A stretch of 64,000 bases of DNA, taken from assembly GCA_910574805.1 (NCBI GenBank), contig CAJTCV010000017.1, forward strand, positions 1-64,000. Direction: 5' to 3'. The DNA is from Lachnospiraceae bacterium. GTDB taxonomy: Bacteria; Bacillota; Clostridia; Lachnospirales; Lachnospiraceae. A program made the position numbers and the translations under genes. Numbering within the stretch: the stretch's first letter is position 1; each line of letters starts with the position of its first letter. Under the pieces are notes generated by a model, which did not search any database, was not told the origin of the DNA, and saw only the letters and a program-made list of their open reading frames with translations. Positions 25,441-33,592 of the stretch are shown here, one piece after another.

Positions 25441-27582
25441 ATGAAAATAGCACTTGCGGGGAATCCCAACAGTGGTAAGACCACATTGTTCAATGCGCTG
25501 ACCGGCTCCAACCAGTTCGTCGGAAACTGGCCGGGAGTCACGGTGGAGAAGAAAGAAGGAAAGTTAAAGGGGCATCCGGATGTGACGATCATGGACCTGC
25601 CGGGAATCTATTCCCTGTCGCCCTACACGCTGGAGGAAGTGGTGGCCAGAGATTATCTGATCGGCGACCGGCCTGATGCCGTCCTGAACATTGTGGACGG
25701 GACGAATCTGGAGCGGAATCTGTATCTGTCCACACAGCTTGTGGAGCTGGGGATCCCGGTAGTTATGGCAGTTAATATGATGGATATCGTACAGAAGAAC
25801 GGTGATCAGATCCATATGGACAGACTGAGCAGGGAGCTGGGCTGTCCGGTGGTGGAGATCTCCGCCTTAAAGGGCACAGGCGTCAGGGAAGCGGCAGAGC
25901 TGGCAGTAAAGGCGGCACAGGCGGGCCAGCCTCAGCAGATCGTACATACATTCGATAAAAAGATGGAACAGGCACTGACCGCCATCGAGGATCAGCTGGT
26001 GAGCGTACCTGCAGAGCAGAAGCGGTTCTTTGCCATCAAGCTTTTTGAACGGGACGAGAAGATCGGGAGCCGGCTTACGGACGTCCTGCAGGCAGAATCC
26101 ATTATCAGCAGACTGGAAGAGGAGCTGGACGATGATTCCGAGAGCATCATCACCAATGAGCGTTACTCCTTTATCGCGTCCATCATCGGGAAATGCTGCA
26201 AAAAGGCAAAGAGAAGCGGCCTTTCCACTTCCGATAAGATCGACAGAATCGTCACGAACCGGTTTCTGGCGCTGCCCATCTTCGCGGCGGTCATGTGGCT
26301 GGTGTATTATGTGTCAGTAACTACGGTGGGAACCTTCGTGACAGACTGGACCAATGACGTGCTGTTTGGAGAGATCATCCCGCCGGCTATCGAAAATGTT
26401 CTGGTGAGCATGAACTGTGCGGGCTGGCTGCAGGGACTGGTTCTTGACGGAATCGTAGGCGGCGTGGGCGCCGTACTGGGATTTGTCCCCCAGATGCTGG
26501 TGCTCTTTCTCTTCCTGGCATTTCTGGAAGCCTGCGGTTACATGGCGAGGGTGGCGTTTATCATGGACCGGATCTTTCGGAAATTCGGGCTGTCCGGCAA
26601 ATCCTTCATTCCCATGCTCATCGGAACAGGCTGCGGAGTCCCCGGCGTCATGGCGTCCAGGACTATTGAAAATGACCGGGACCGTAAGATGACGATCATG
26701 ACCACCACCTTCATTCCCTGCGGAGCAAAGCTTCCGATCATTGCGCTGATTGCAGGCGCGCTTTTTGACGGTGCTTCCTGGGTGGCTCCCAGTGCGTATT
26801 TTGTGGGGATTGCAGCCATCGTATGCTCCGGCATTCTCCTGAAGAAGACGAAGATGTTCGCCGGCGATCCGGCTCCCTTTGTCATGGAGCTGCCGGCGTA
26901 TCATATGCCTACGGTGGGCAATGTACTCCGGAGTATGTGGGAAAGAGGCTGGTCCTTTATCAAAAAAGCAGGGACGATCATTCTCCTGTCCACAATCCTC
27001 GTCTGGTTTACGACTTATTTCGGTTGGGTGGACGGACAGTTCCGCATGCTGGAGGATATGGAGATGGATCACAGTATTCTGGCAGGCATCGGCAATCTTT
27101 TTGCATGGATCTTTATCCCGCTGGGATGGGGGGACTGGAAAGCAACCGTGGCCGCCATCACGGGCCTTGTGGCAAAGGAAAATGTGGTCGGAACCCTTGG
27201 CATTCTGTACGGATTTGCTGAAGTGTCTGAAGAAGGGGAAGAGATCTGGGGAACACTGGCAGGCTCCTATACGACAGCTGCGGCGTACAGCTTCCTGGTG
27301 TTCAATCTGTTGTGCGCACCCTGTTTTGCGGCCATCGGTGCGATCAGAAGAGAGATGAACAATGCAAAATGGACCTGGTTTGCCATTGGCTATCAGTGTT
27401 TGCTCGCGTACGGCGTTGCTCTGTGCGTCTACCAGTTCGGCATGTTCCTGATGACCGGTGCAGCAGGGATCGGCTTCCTGGCGTCCCTTGCTGTCCTGGC
27501 AGGCTTTGTATGGCTTCTGGTGCGCCCTGACCGAAGCGTCAGAAGACGAAAAGCAGACAGGAAAGGAATGGCAAAAGCGTAA
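25441..27582 (+). CDS. FeoB ferrous iron transporter
   Basis: 713 residues. N-terminal G domain: G1 GNPNSGKT (7-14), G3 DLPGIYSL, G4 NMMD, G5-like SALKGTG; then a GDI-like helical part to about 265 and the membrane region with about ten helices. The Gate motifs are present: PMLIGTGCGVPGVMASRTI and TTFIPCGAKLPIIALIAGA, with the conserved Cys residues. It imports Fe2+ under low-oxygen conditions. AGAGGAG upstream of the ATG; the stop overlaps the ATG of the Cys-rich gene (TAATG). Controlled by the Fur box at 24644. Confidence 0.96.
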   Translation: MKIALAGNPNSGKTTLFNALTGSNQFVGNWPGVTVEKKEGKLKGHPDVTIMDLPGIYSLSPYTLEEVVARDYLIGDRPDAVLNIVDGTNLERNLYLSTQLVELGIPVVMAVNMMDIVQKNGDQIHMDRLSRELGCPVVEISALKGTGVREAAELAVKAAQAGQPQQIVHTFDKKMEQALTAIEDQLVSVPAEQKRFFAIKLFERDEKIGSRLTDVLQAESIISRLEEELDDDSESIITNERYSFIASIIGKCCKKAKRSGLSTSDKIDRIVTNRFLALPIFAAVMWLVYYVSVTTVGTFVTDWTNDVLFGEIIPPAIENVLVSMNCAGWLQGLVLDGIVGGVGAVLGFVPQMLVLFLFLAFLEACGYMARVAFIMDRIFRKFGLSGKSFIPMLIGTGCGVPGVMASRTIENDRDRKMTIMTTTFIPCGAKLPIIALIAGALFDGASWVAPSAYFVGIAAIVCSGILLKKTKMFAGDPAPFVMELPAYHMPTVGNVLRSMWERGWSFIKKAGTIILLSTILVWFTTYFGWVDGQFRMLEDMEMDHSILAGIGNLFAWIFIPLGWGDWKATVAAITGLVAKENVVGTLGILYGFAEVSEEGEEIWGTLAGSYTTAAAYSFLVFNLLCAPCFAAIGAIRREMNNAKWTWFAIGYQCLLAYGVALCVYQFGMFLMTGAAGIGFLASLAVLAGFVWLLVRPDRSVRRRKADRKGMAKA

Positions 27583-27728
27583 TGGGAACTTTTCTTGTTG
27601 GGGCTGTAGTATTGCTGATCGCGGCCAACGCAGTGCGTTGTATCCGGAAAGATAAACGGTCCGGAAAGAGCTGTGCGGGCTGCAGCGGAGGATGTGGAGG
27701 GTGTTCCGGTTGCAGGACGAAAGACTGA
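27582..27728 (+). CDS. FeoB-associated Cys-rich membrane peptide
   Basis: 48 residues, too short for most gene finders. ATG overlaps the feoB stop by one base (TAATG), stop at 27726-27728. One membrane helix (about 4-17) is followed by a basic segment and a Cys/Gly-rich tail with the spacing CAGCSGGCGGCSGC. This matches the FeoB-associated Cys-rich family, which is thought to help iron delivery or FeoB assembly, like a minimal FeoC. Its stop overlaps the next ATG (TGATG), so translation is coupled through feoB, this gene and the Fur-like gene. Confidence 0.85.
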   Translation: MGTFLVGAVVLLIAANAVRCIRKDKRSGKSCAGCSGGCGGCSGCRTKD

Positions 27729-28138
27729 TGCGTGCTGTCTGCAGAAAAGACGAGATTCTGGAACAGATCCGGCGGAACGGAATGCGTATTACCAGTCAGA
27801 GAAGGCTGATTCTGGATATTGTATTGGAACACGAGTGCACCTGTTGCAAGGAGATCTATTATCAGGCGCTGAAAAAAGATAAAAACATGGGGATTGCGAC
27901 GGTATACCGGATGGTCAATATGCTGACCGACCTTGGGATCCTGCAGATGAATTCACCCTATCAGTTTTCCGACCGGACAGAAGGAGAGGGCAGAAAAGGG
28001 TGCCGGATTCTGCTGAAGGATCAGGAAGAGGTGGAGCTGGATCAGGAGGAATGGCAGAGCCTTCTTACGGAGGCTCTGCACAGAAAAGGGTATATGGGTG
28101 ATATTGGGATTGAACGGGTGATCCTGCAGGAGGAATAG
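27728..28138 (+). CDS. Fur-family regulator lacking the His-rich metal motif
   Basis: 136 residues. N-terminal winged helix is clear: RITSQRRLILDIVLEHECTC, CKEIYYQALK, NMGIATVYRMVNMLTDLGIL. The dimerisation half is short and has no HHHxHxxC or CxxC motif; instead it reads GCRILLKDQEEVELDQEEW. The only Cys/His cluster is HECTCC within the DNA-binding half. So either metal sensing uses other ligands or the protein is not a metal sensor. Start at 27728 overlaps the stop of the Cys-rich peptide; AGGA lies ten bases upstream. Feo-linked, so probably an iron-related regulator. Confidence 0.8.
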   Translation: MRAVCRKDEILEQIRRNGMRITSQRRLILDIVLEHECTCCKEIYYQALKKDKNMGIATVYRMVNMLTDLGILQMNSPYQFSDRTEGEGRKGCRILLKDQEEVELDQEEWQSLLTEALHRKGYMGDIGIERVILQEE

Positions 28139-28140
28139 GC

Positions 28141-28190
28141 GGAAGCTGTGATGCTGATCCATATGGGCCGGTGCCACAGCTTCCACCCGT
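28141..28190. terminator. Bidirectional terminator between fur-like gene and GH31
   Basis: GGAAGCTGTG (28141-28150) and CACAGCTTCC (28175-28184) form a 10-bp stem, with CCGTTTT on the plus side. It separates convergent genes, 2 bases after the Fur-like stop. Confidence 0.6.
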
Positions 28191-28202
28191 TTTACAACAG
28201 AA

Positions 28203-30218
28203 TCACCGGAACAGGCCCAGGTCCTTCCCGTCCCGGTAGAAGACCGGGATCTTCTCCAGCGGCGCCGGTACTTCGATCCGGCATCCGCCCTCCCGGGTAT
28301 CGCCGGTGCAGGCATCTGTCCATCTGGAGCCTGCCGGGAGATAGACGGTCCTGGACTGTACCCCCTGTTCAATTACGGGCGCCACCAGGAGATCTGAACC
28401 GAACATATATTCGTCTTCGACGCCATAGGCATTCTGATCACTCGGGAAGTCGTAGAACAGCGGGCGCATGACCGGACGTCCGGTGTCGCTGGCAGTTTTC
28501 ATCTGCTCCATCAGATAGGGGATCAGCCGCTCGCGAAGGTGCAGCAATCCGGTGAGGATCTCATAGGCCCGTTCGCCGAAGCTCCACACCTCGTTGGGTC
28601 CTCCGGAACCGCAGTACCCGTCTGGATTCAGGATGTCCCGGACCGGATAGGGGAGCCGGAATCCGTGCAGCCGGAAGATGGGACAGAAGACACCGAAGGC
28701 GAACCAGCGCACGATCAGCTCCCGGAACTCTTCGTCCTCCGGATCGCCGTTGATGAATCCGCCGATATCTGTCGTCCACCAGGGGATGCCGCACAGAGAG
28801 ACATTCAGGCCGGCTTTCAGCTGCTTTCTGAGGCTGTCAAAGGTAGAGGCGATATCGCCGGACCAGAGTACCACGCCGTACCGCTGGCTTCCCAGCCAGG
28901 CGCAGCGCACCAGATTGCATACTTCTTCGCCCTGCTCCCGCAGACCGTCATAGAAAGCTTTGGCATAGCCGACGCAGTAGAGGTTGCCGACTTCCTCCGC
29001 ATTTCCCAGATACATCCGTACGTTGTCGTAATCATAGGGGCGCATTTCCGGTTCTGCCTCGTCCAGCCAGAAGGTCTTTATACCATAATCATAATAATTG
29101 TTCTTTGCCCTGGACCAGAAATACCGTTGTCCGTCCGGATGGGTGGTGTCCACATAGGTCTGCGGACCGAAGAACATGAATACCACATCCACACCTTTCT
29201 CCGCCCGCAGCAGATAGTTGTGCCGCATCATATAGGCGTAGTTCTCGCTCCGGGGGTCGATGGTGGGCCAGATGGAGACCATGAGCTTGATTCCCATCTG
29301 GTCCAGTTCCTCCACCATGGCTTTGGGGTCCGGCCATTTCTCCGGATCGAACTTCCATTCACCCTGCATGGTCCAGTGGAAATAGTCGATGACGATGACG
29401 GAGATGGGGAGACCTCGCCGTTTGTACTCCCGCGCCACAGCCAGCAGCTCTTCCTGCGTCTCATAGCGCAGTTTGCACTGCCAGAAGCCTGCGGCCCAGG
29501 CGGGCAGCATGGGCGCCCGGCCGGTGATCTCTGTAAAATGGCTGTTGATCTCATCGGGGCTGTCCCCGGTGATGACGATATAATCCATCTGTCTGGCGCA
29601 CTGTGCATGCCAGAGGGTGTGATTTTTCACAAATTCCGCTCTGCCGATGGCCGGATTGTTCCAGAGGAAGCCGTAGCCTCTGGAGGAATAGACGTAGGGA
29701 ATCGTGCATTTGCCGTTCTTCTGCAGGAGCTCTACCGTGGAGCCCTTCAGGTCGAAGCAGTCGTTGGCGTCCTGCCCCATGCCGTAGAAATGTTCATCCG
29801 CCTGCTCCCGGAAGTAAAGACTCATCCGGAACTGGTTGCCGGAGGTCACGCGGTATTCCCGCGCTCTTCTCAACGGAGCGGTATGTACCCGTCCGTCGAT
29901 CCAGGACTCTTCCAGCAGGATTTCGCGGGTATTCGTCCTGTAGTAGGTGACGGTGCCGTCACCGGTGATTTCGGCCGTAATCTTTCCGTTAACGATCTGT
30001 CCGCGCTCTTTATCCATGTGAATCTGTACTTCAGAGACCTTCTGCGCCGGAAGGAGCGTCCAGTTCAGTTCCTCGTCGATGTGCAGGCTTTTGGAACTTC
30101 GGAAACGGATCGCGTTCTTTCCGTAGGGTTCCAGATATACAAGCTCTCCTGCGGTTTCCCAGATCAGTCTCTGTCCGCAGACCTTCCCCTCGAATTCGGG
30201 GATTGTGTAGTATGCCAT
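28203..30218 (-). CDS. Glycoside hydrolase family 31 (alpha-xylosidase/glucosidase)
   Basis: 671 residues. N-terminal beta-sandwich (FYGMGQDANDCFDLKGST), then the TIM barrel. Nucleophile Asp about 386 in FWLDEAEPE and acid/base Asp about 455 in WSGDI are present, with IVIDYFHW and the substrate-site segment FCPIFRLHG. No signal peptide, so it works in the cytoplasm on imported oligosaccharides. EPE after the nucleophile and the FHW segment are more like alpha-xylosidases (YicI type) than glucosidases; substrate is inference. Last gene of the four-gene minus-strand operon with a CUT1 transporter, 13 bases after the permease. Confidence 0.9.
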   Translation of the reverse strand: MAYYTIPEFEGKVCGQRLIWETAGELVYLEPYGKNAIRFRSSKSLHIDEELNWTLLPAQKVSEVQIHMDKERGQIVNGKITAEITGDGTVTYYRTNTREILLEESWIDGRVHTAPLRRAREYRVTSGNQFRMSLYFREQADEHFYGMGQDANDCFDLKGSTVELLQKNGKCTIPYVYSSRGYGFLWNNPAIGRAEFVKNHTLWHAQCARQMDYIVITGDSPDEINSHFTEITGRAPMLPAWAAGFWQCKLRYETQEELLAVAREYKRRGLPISVIVIDYFHWTMQGEWKFDPEKWPDPKAMVEELDQMGIKLMVSIWPTIDPRSENYAYMMRHNYLLRAEKGVDVVFMFFGPQTYVDTTHPDGQRYFWSRAKNNYYDYGIKTFWLDEAEPEMRPYDYDNVRMYLGNAEEVGNLYCVGYAKAFYDGLREQGEEVCNLVRCAWLGSQRYGVVLWSGDIASTFDSLRKQLKAGLNVSLCGIPWWTTDIGGFINGDPEDEEFRELIVRWFAFGVFCPIFRLHGFRLPYPVRDILNPDGYCGSGGPNEVWSFGERAYEILTGLLHLRERLIPYLMEQMKTASDTGRPVMRPLFYDFPSDQNAYGVEDEYMFGSDLLVAPVIEQGVQSRTVYLPAGSRWTDACTGDTREGGCRIEVPAPLEKIPVFYRDGKDLGLFR

Positions 30219-30231
30219 CTCGTTGTTCCTC

Positions 30232-31065
30232 CTATCCTTTCACTGCCCCGGCTGTCAGGCCGTTGACAATATATTTCTGCATAATGATGAAAATGACCAG
30301 AATCGGGAGTACCACCACGGTGGAATAGGCCATGAGGATCTCCCAGCGGACGCCCAGTTCTCCCATGGCCTTGTACAGGATGAGCGGAAGGGTCTTTAAG
30401 CTCTCCTGATTTAAGAAGGTGAGGGAAAATACCATATCGCCCCATGCCATAAACAGGGACATGGACAGTGCTGTGACGATGCCGGAGGAGCTGACCGGGA
30501 CCATAATCTTGATAAAAGTCTTCCACGGGCCGCAGCCGTCGATGATCGCTGCTTCCTCCAGCTCCTTGGGGATATCCTTGAAATAGGTCCGCAGGATGAT
30601 CACAGCGAAGGGGATGGTGATGGTGGCGTCCGCCAGCATAACGCCCACATGATTGTTGATCAGACCCAGTTTGCTGAAGTTCACGAACAGGGGCGTCAGG
30701 ATCAGGGAGCTGGGAAGCATCTGTGCCACCAGGAAGACGAACAGTCCCACGCTGATCATTCTGTTTTTAAAGCGTGCAAGCCCGTAGGAGGCAGGGATGG
30801 CCAGCGCCATGGTGATCAGAGTGGCTCCGATGGACACAATACAGCTGTTCTTCAGATAAGTAAATAAAGTCACGCCGTGCTCATTTTCCAGCACATAGGA
30901 GTCCATACAGATCCTGGACGGGAAAAAGGACGGATTGGAGAAGGTCTCTCCCGGCGGACGTAAGGATGTGGTGATCATCCAGTACAACGGAAAGAGAAAG
31001 AGCAGGGTAATCACGATGCCCGCGATCATAAGCAGTGTATTTTTGGTGCCTGTTTTCATTTTCAT
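30232..31065 (-). CDS. Carbohydrate ABC transporter permease, MalG/CUT1 type
   Basis: 277 residues, six membrane helices, BPD_transp_1 family. The EAA loop is visible as ELEEAAIIDGCGPWKTFIKI, which contacts the ATPase, and the C-terminus ends YIVNGLTAGAVKG as usual. Works with the other permease at 31086; the shared ATPase (MsmX/UgpC type) is not in the operon, which is common in Firmicutes CUT1 systems. The start at 31065 has AGGATCCCAT upstream. Likely imports the oligosaccharide cleaved by the GH31 enzyme. Confidence 0.92.
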   Translation of the reverse strand: MKMKTGTKNTLLMIAGIVITLLFLFPLYWMITTSLRPPGETFSNPSFFPSRICMDSYVLENEHGVTLFTYLKNSCIVSIGATLITMALAIPASYGLARFKNRMISVGLFVFLVAQMLPSSLILTPLFVNFSKLGLINNHVGVMLADATITIPFAVIILRTYFKDIPKELEEAAIIDGCGPWKTFIKIMVPVSSSGIVTALSMSLFMAWGDMVFSLTFLNQESLKTLPLILYKAMGELGVRWEILMAYSTVVVLPILVIFIIMQKYIVNGLTAGAVKG

Positions 31066-31085
31066 ATGGGATCCTCTCTCCTTTC

Positions 31086-32000
31086 TCAGACTTCATCGTC
31101 TTCTTTCGTGACGATGCGGATGTAGACCATGCCCACCAGCATCAGGAGCACGAACAGGACGTTGGCGACGGCCGCTCCCTGAGAGAAATTGTACTCATTG
31201 AAGGAGTAGCGGTAGGCCAGTGTGGACAGCATCTCTGTGGAAGAGCCGGGGCCGCCTCCGGTCATGACATACACCAGGTCGAAGACCTTGAAGGTGTAGA
31301 TGAAGCCAAGGGTCAGGACCGAGATGATGGCCGGCTTTAAGAGCGGTACGGTTATGTAGAAAAATCTCTGAATGCGGCTGGCGCCGTCGATGCTGGCGGA
31401 TTCATATACATCGGCGGGAACCGTGGTCAGGGCGGTGGCCAGCAGGATCATGTTGAAGGGAACGCCCTTCCACACATTGGCTACGATGATGGAAGCCATG
31501 GCAGTGTTGCCGTGAGCCAGCCATTCCACAGGAGCCTTGACGAGATGAAGATCCATAAGGATCCGGTTGATGATGCCGATGTCACTGTTGAACATGTATT
31601 TGAAGATTCCGGATACAGCGACCATGGGGATCATCCAGGCAATCACGTTGATTCCCCTTAAGAAACGGGAGCCTTTAAAATCCTTGCTGAAGAACATGGC
31701 CATGGCAAAGCCGATGGGGAACTGGAAGATCAGACACCAGAGGGTGAACCACAGCGTATTCCAGATGGCGGTCCACATGACCTTGTCCTGAAAAATGTCT
31801 TTGTACATGGCGAGGCCCACAAAATGGGTGTCTCCGGATGCGAAATTCATCAGGTTCACATCCTGGAAGCTCATGATGACATTGCTCAGGATGGGCAGGA
31901 TGATCATCACGGTCATATAGATGGCTCCCGGAAGGACAAACGCGTAAAATGTCATTTTCTTGCGGAAGAAATAGCCTTTCTTTTTTTTCACAGTCATCAC
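31086..32000 (-). CDS. Carbohydrate ABC transporter permease, MalF/CUT1 type
   Basis: 304 residues, six membrane helices. Conserved loop DVYESASIDGASRIQRFFYI (EAA motif), N-terminal AFVLPGAIYMTVMIILPIL, and GMVYIRI near the end. Forms a heterodimer with the MalG-type protein. A basic N-terminus (VKKKKGYFFRKK) faces the cytoplasm. An AAAGGTGA site precedes the ATG. It is separated from the upstream binding-protein gene by a strong hairpin, implying a lower expression level. Confidence 0.92.
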   Translation of the reverse strand: MMTVKKKKGYFFRKKMTFYAFVLPGAIYMTVMIILPILSNVIMSFQDVNLMNFASGDTHFVGLAMYKDIFQDKVMWTAIWNTLWFTLWCLIFQFPIGFAMAMFFSKDFKGSRFLRGINVIAWMIPMVAVSGIFKYMFNSDIGIINRILMDLHLVKAPVEWLAHGNTAMASIIVANVWKGVPFNMILLATALTTVPADVYESASIDGASRIQRFFYITVPLLKPAIISVLTLGFIYTFKVFDLVYVMTGGGPGSSTEMLSTLAYRYSFNEYNFSQGAAVANVLFVLLMLVGMVYIRIVTKEDDEV

Positions 32001-32030
32001 CTTTCTTTTTTATCTATCTGCTCTGGGCAT

Positions 32031-32073
32031 AAAAAGGACGCCGCAGAATACAGATGCTGCTGTCTGCGGCGTC
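32031..32073 (-). terminator. Intra-operon terminator after the binding protein
   Basis: Read on the minus strand: GACGCCGCAGA (32073-32063), loop, TCTGCGGCGTC (32047-32037), then CTTTTT. Strong intrinsic terminator between the lipoprotein and first permease genes; partial readthrough would keep the binding protein in excess. Confidence 0.88.
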
Positions 32074-32086
32074 TCTGGCCAGTCGA

Positions 32087-33397
32087 TTATTTGATTGCTT
32101 CGATCTCAGCTGCCGCCTTGTTCAGTGCATCCTCCACAGAAGAGGTTCCGGAGAGGACATCCTGATATGCGAACTGGAGTGCGCTGGAGATCTCCGGCCA
32201 CTTGGGATGCGGGCCTCTGGGCATGGCTTCTGCCAGCTGCTGCGTGTAGACGGACAGGATCGGATCGTTCTGCCATACGGTACTCTCTGCTACTGCATCC
32301 GTTCTGGGCGAGATATACCCGGCGTCTTCACAGTATTTCAGAGAATTTTCTTTGCTGCTTAAGAACTTCATCAGTTCCCATGCAGCCGCCTTGTGCTCAT
32401 CTTTCATCATCATGATGTTGCCGCCGCCGATGAGGGAGGTTGCCGCCTTGTTGGTCGGGAACAGAACGACGTCATAGTTCAGATCCGGATTCTCATTCTG
32501 AATGTTGGTATTCAGCCAGCTTCCAGCCACCATCATGGCGGATTTGCCGGTAGCGAACAGAGAAGCACACATATCTGCCTGTGTCATGGAGATAAGCTCC
32601 TTGCTCATATAGCCGTTCTGATAGAAATCATTGATCATGGTAAGCGCTTCCTTTGCACCGTCGGAATCCAGAGAGTCCCAGTTGGCTCCTGCCTGACAGA
32701 TGAACGGAAGGACATTGAAGGTACCCTCTTCGGATTTGATCAGGGACATGGTCAGTCCATAGTGATCCGGTGTGGTGGTCTTTGCCACAAGGTCCTTAAA
32801 TTCATCCCAGGTCCAGTCGCTGGTGGGATATGCAAGTCCCATCTCATCGAAGATATCCTTGTTGTACATGATGGCCAGACAGTTGCTGTAATAAGGCACG
32901 CCATAGTATTTATCCTCGTAGACAGCGGAAGCTCTTGGTGCATCGAAGTAGTTGTCGATCTCACCCCAGGCTTCTACTTCTTCCGTAATATCCACAGCGG
33001 CGCCCATGGCTGCGAAGGAAACGTTGTCCACCGTGTCACACAGGGTGACATCCGGGAGCTGATTGGCAGCTACCCCGATGGAGAGCTGCTTCTTGATCTC
33101 TGCAAAAGCAACGCTCTGGGTCTCCACTTTGATATCCGGATGAAGGGTCTGGAATTCGTCGATCATCCCAAGAAGCACGGTAGCCTGGTCCGGAGAGATA
33201 TGATACCACATTTCGATGGTAGTCTGCTCGCCGGAAGCAGGTGCTTCGCTTTCCGTACCGGAAGCGTCTGCGGCGTCAGATCCGGTCTCTGCCGGGGCGC
33301 TGGTGTCGGGGGTCTGTGTCTGCCCGGATCCGCATCCGATGGCGGAGAGTGTCATAAGGCCGGCCAGAAACAGGGCGGTAAGTCTTTTCTTTTTCAT
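32087..33397 (-). CDS. Extracellular sugar-binding lipoprotein, CUT1 type
   Basis: 436 residues. Lipobox SAIGC with Cys 22, then a Ser/Thr/Glu/Pro-rich linker to about 58 and an SBP_bac_1 domain: TIEMWYHISPDQATVL, LPDVTLCDTVDN, GKSAMMVAGSWLNTN, FPTNKAATSLIGGGN. It captures the oligosaccharide at the outer membrane face and hands it to the permeases. AAGGAGG upstream of the ATG. The gene is first in the operon and divergent from the YesM-type kinase, whose system probably activates it. Confidence 0.92.
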   Translation of the reverse strand: MKKKRLTALFLAGLMTLSAIGCGSGQTQTPDTSAPAETGSDAADASGTESEAPASGEQTTIEMWYHISPDQATVLLGMIDEFQTLHPDIKVETQSVAFAEIKKQLSIGVAANQLPDVTLCDTVDNVSFAAMGAAVDITEEVEAWGEIDNYFDAPRASAVYEDKYYGVPYYSNCLAIMYNKDIFDEMGLAYPTSDWTWDEFKDLVAKTTTPDHYGLTMSLIKSEEGTFNVLPFICQAGANWDSLDSDGAKEALTMINDFYQNGYMSKELISMTQADMCASLFATGKSAMMVAGSWLNTNIQNENPDLNYDVVLFPTNKAATSLIGGGNIMMMKDEHKAAAWELMKFLSSKENSLKYCEDAGYISPRTDAVAESTVWQNDPILSVYTQQLAEAMPRGPHPKWPEISSALQFAYQDVLSGTSSVEDALNKAAAEIEAIK

Positions 33398-33443
33398 GTC
33401 TTTCCTCCTTAAAATGGATTGTTCTGTTTTTTAAGATGGTTTA

Positions 33444-33564
33444 ATCATAACTTAAAAAATGACAAATGAGTATTCCGAATTTTTAATATCATTCCGTTAA
33501 ATTATACAAATGAGATTCCAAAATTTTAATATTTATTGACTATTATCCATATGGTTTCTATAAT
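33444..33564. promoter_or_regulatory. Divergent promoters and direct-repeat operators
   Basis: Plus strand: TTGACT (33536-33541), 17-bp spacer, TATAAT (33559-33564) for the kinase gene. Minus strand: TATGAT (33449-33444) for the transport operon, without a good -35. Two near-identical direct repeats (33462-33489 and 33506-33532, both starting ACAAATGAG and ending TTTTAATAT) are 44 bp apart, about four helical turns. One abuts the -35 position of the minus promoter. That is the expected layout for activation by an AraC-type response regulator such as the one at 35424. Confidence 0.7.
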
Positions 33565-33592
33565 TTATATAAACAACAACAGGAGGTGGAGG

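Noticed and set aside
28539-30266. Plus-strand open frame of 575 codons
   Set aside because: It is the exact antisense of the GH31 gene, whose catalytic motifs are intact; no ribosome site and no recognisable domain.
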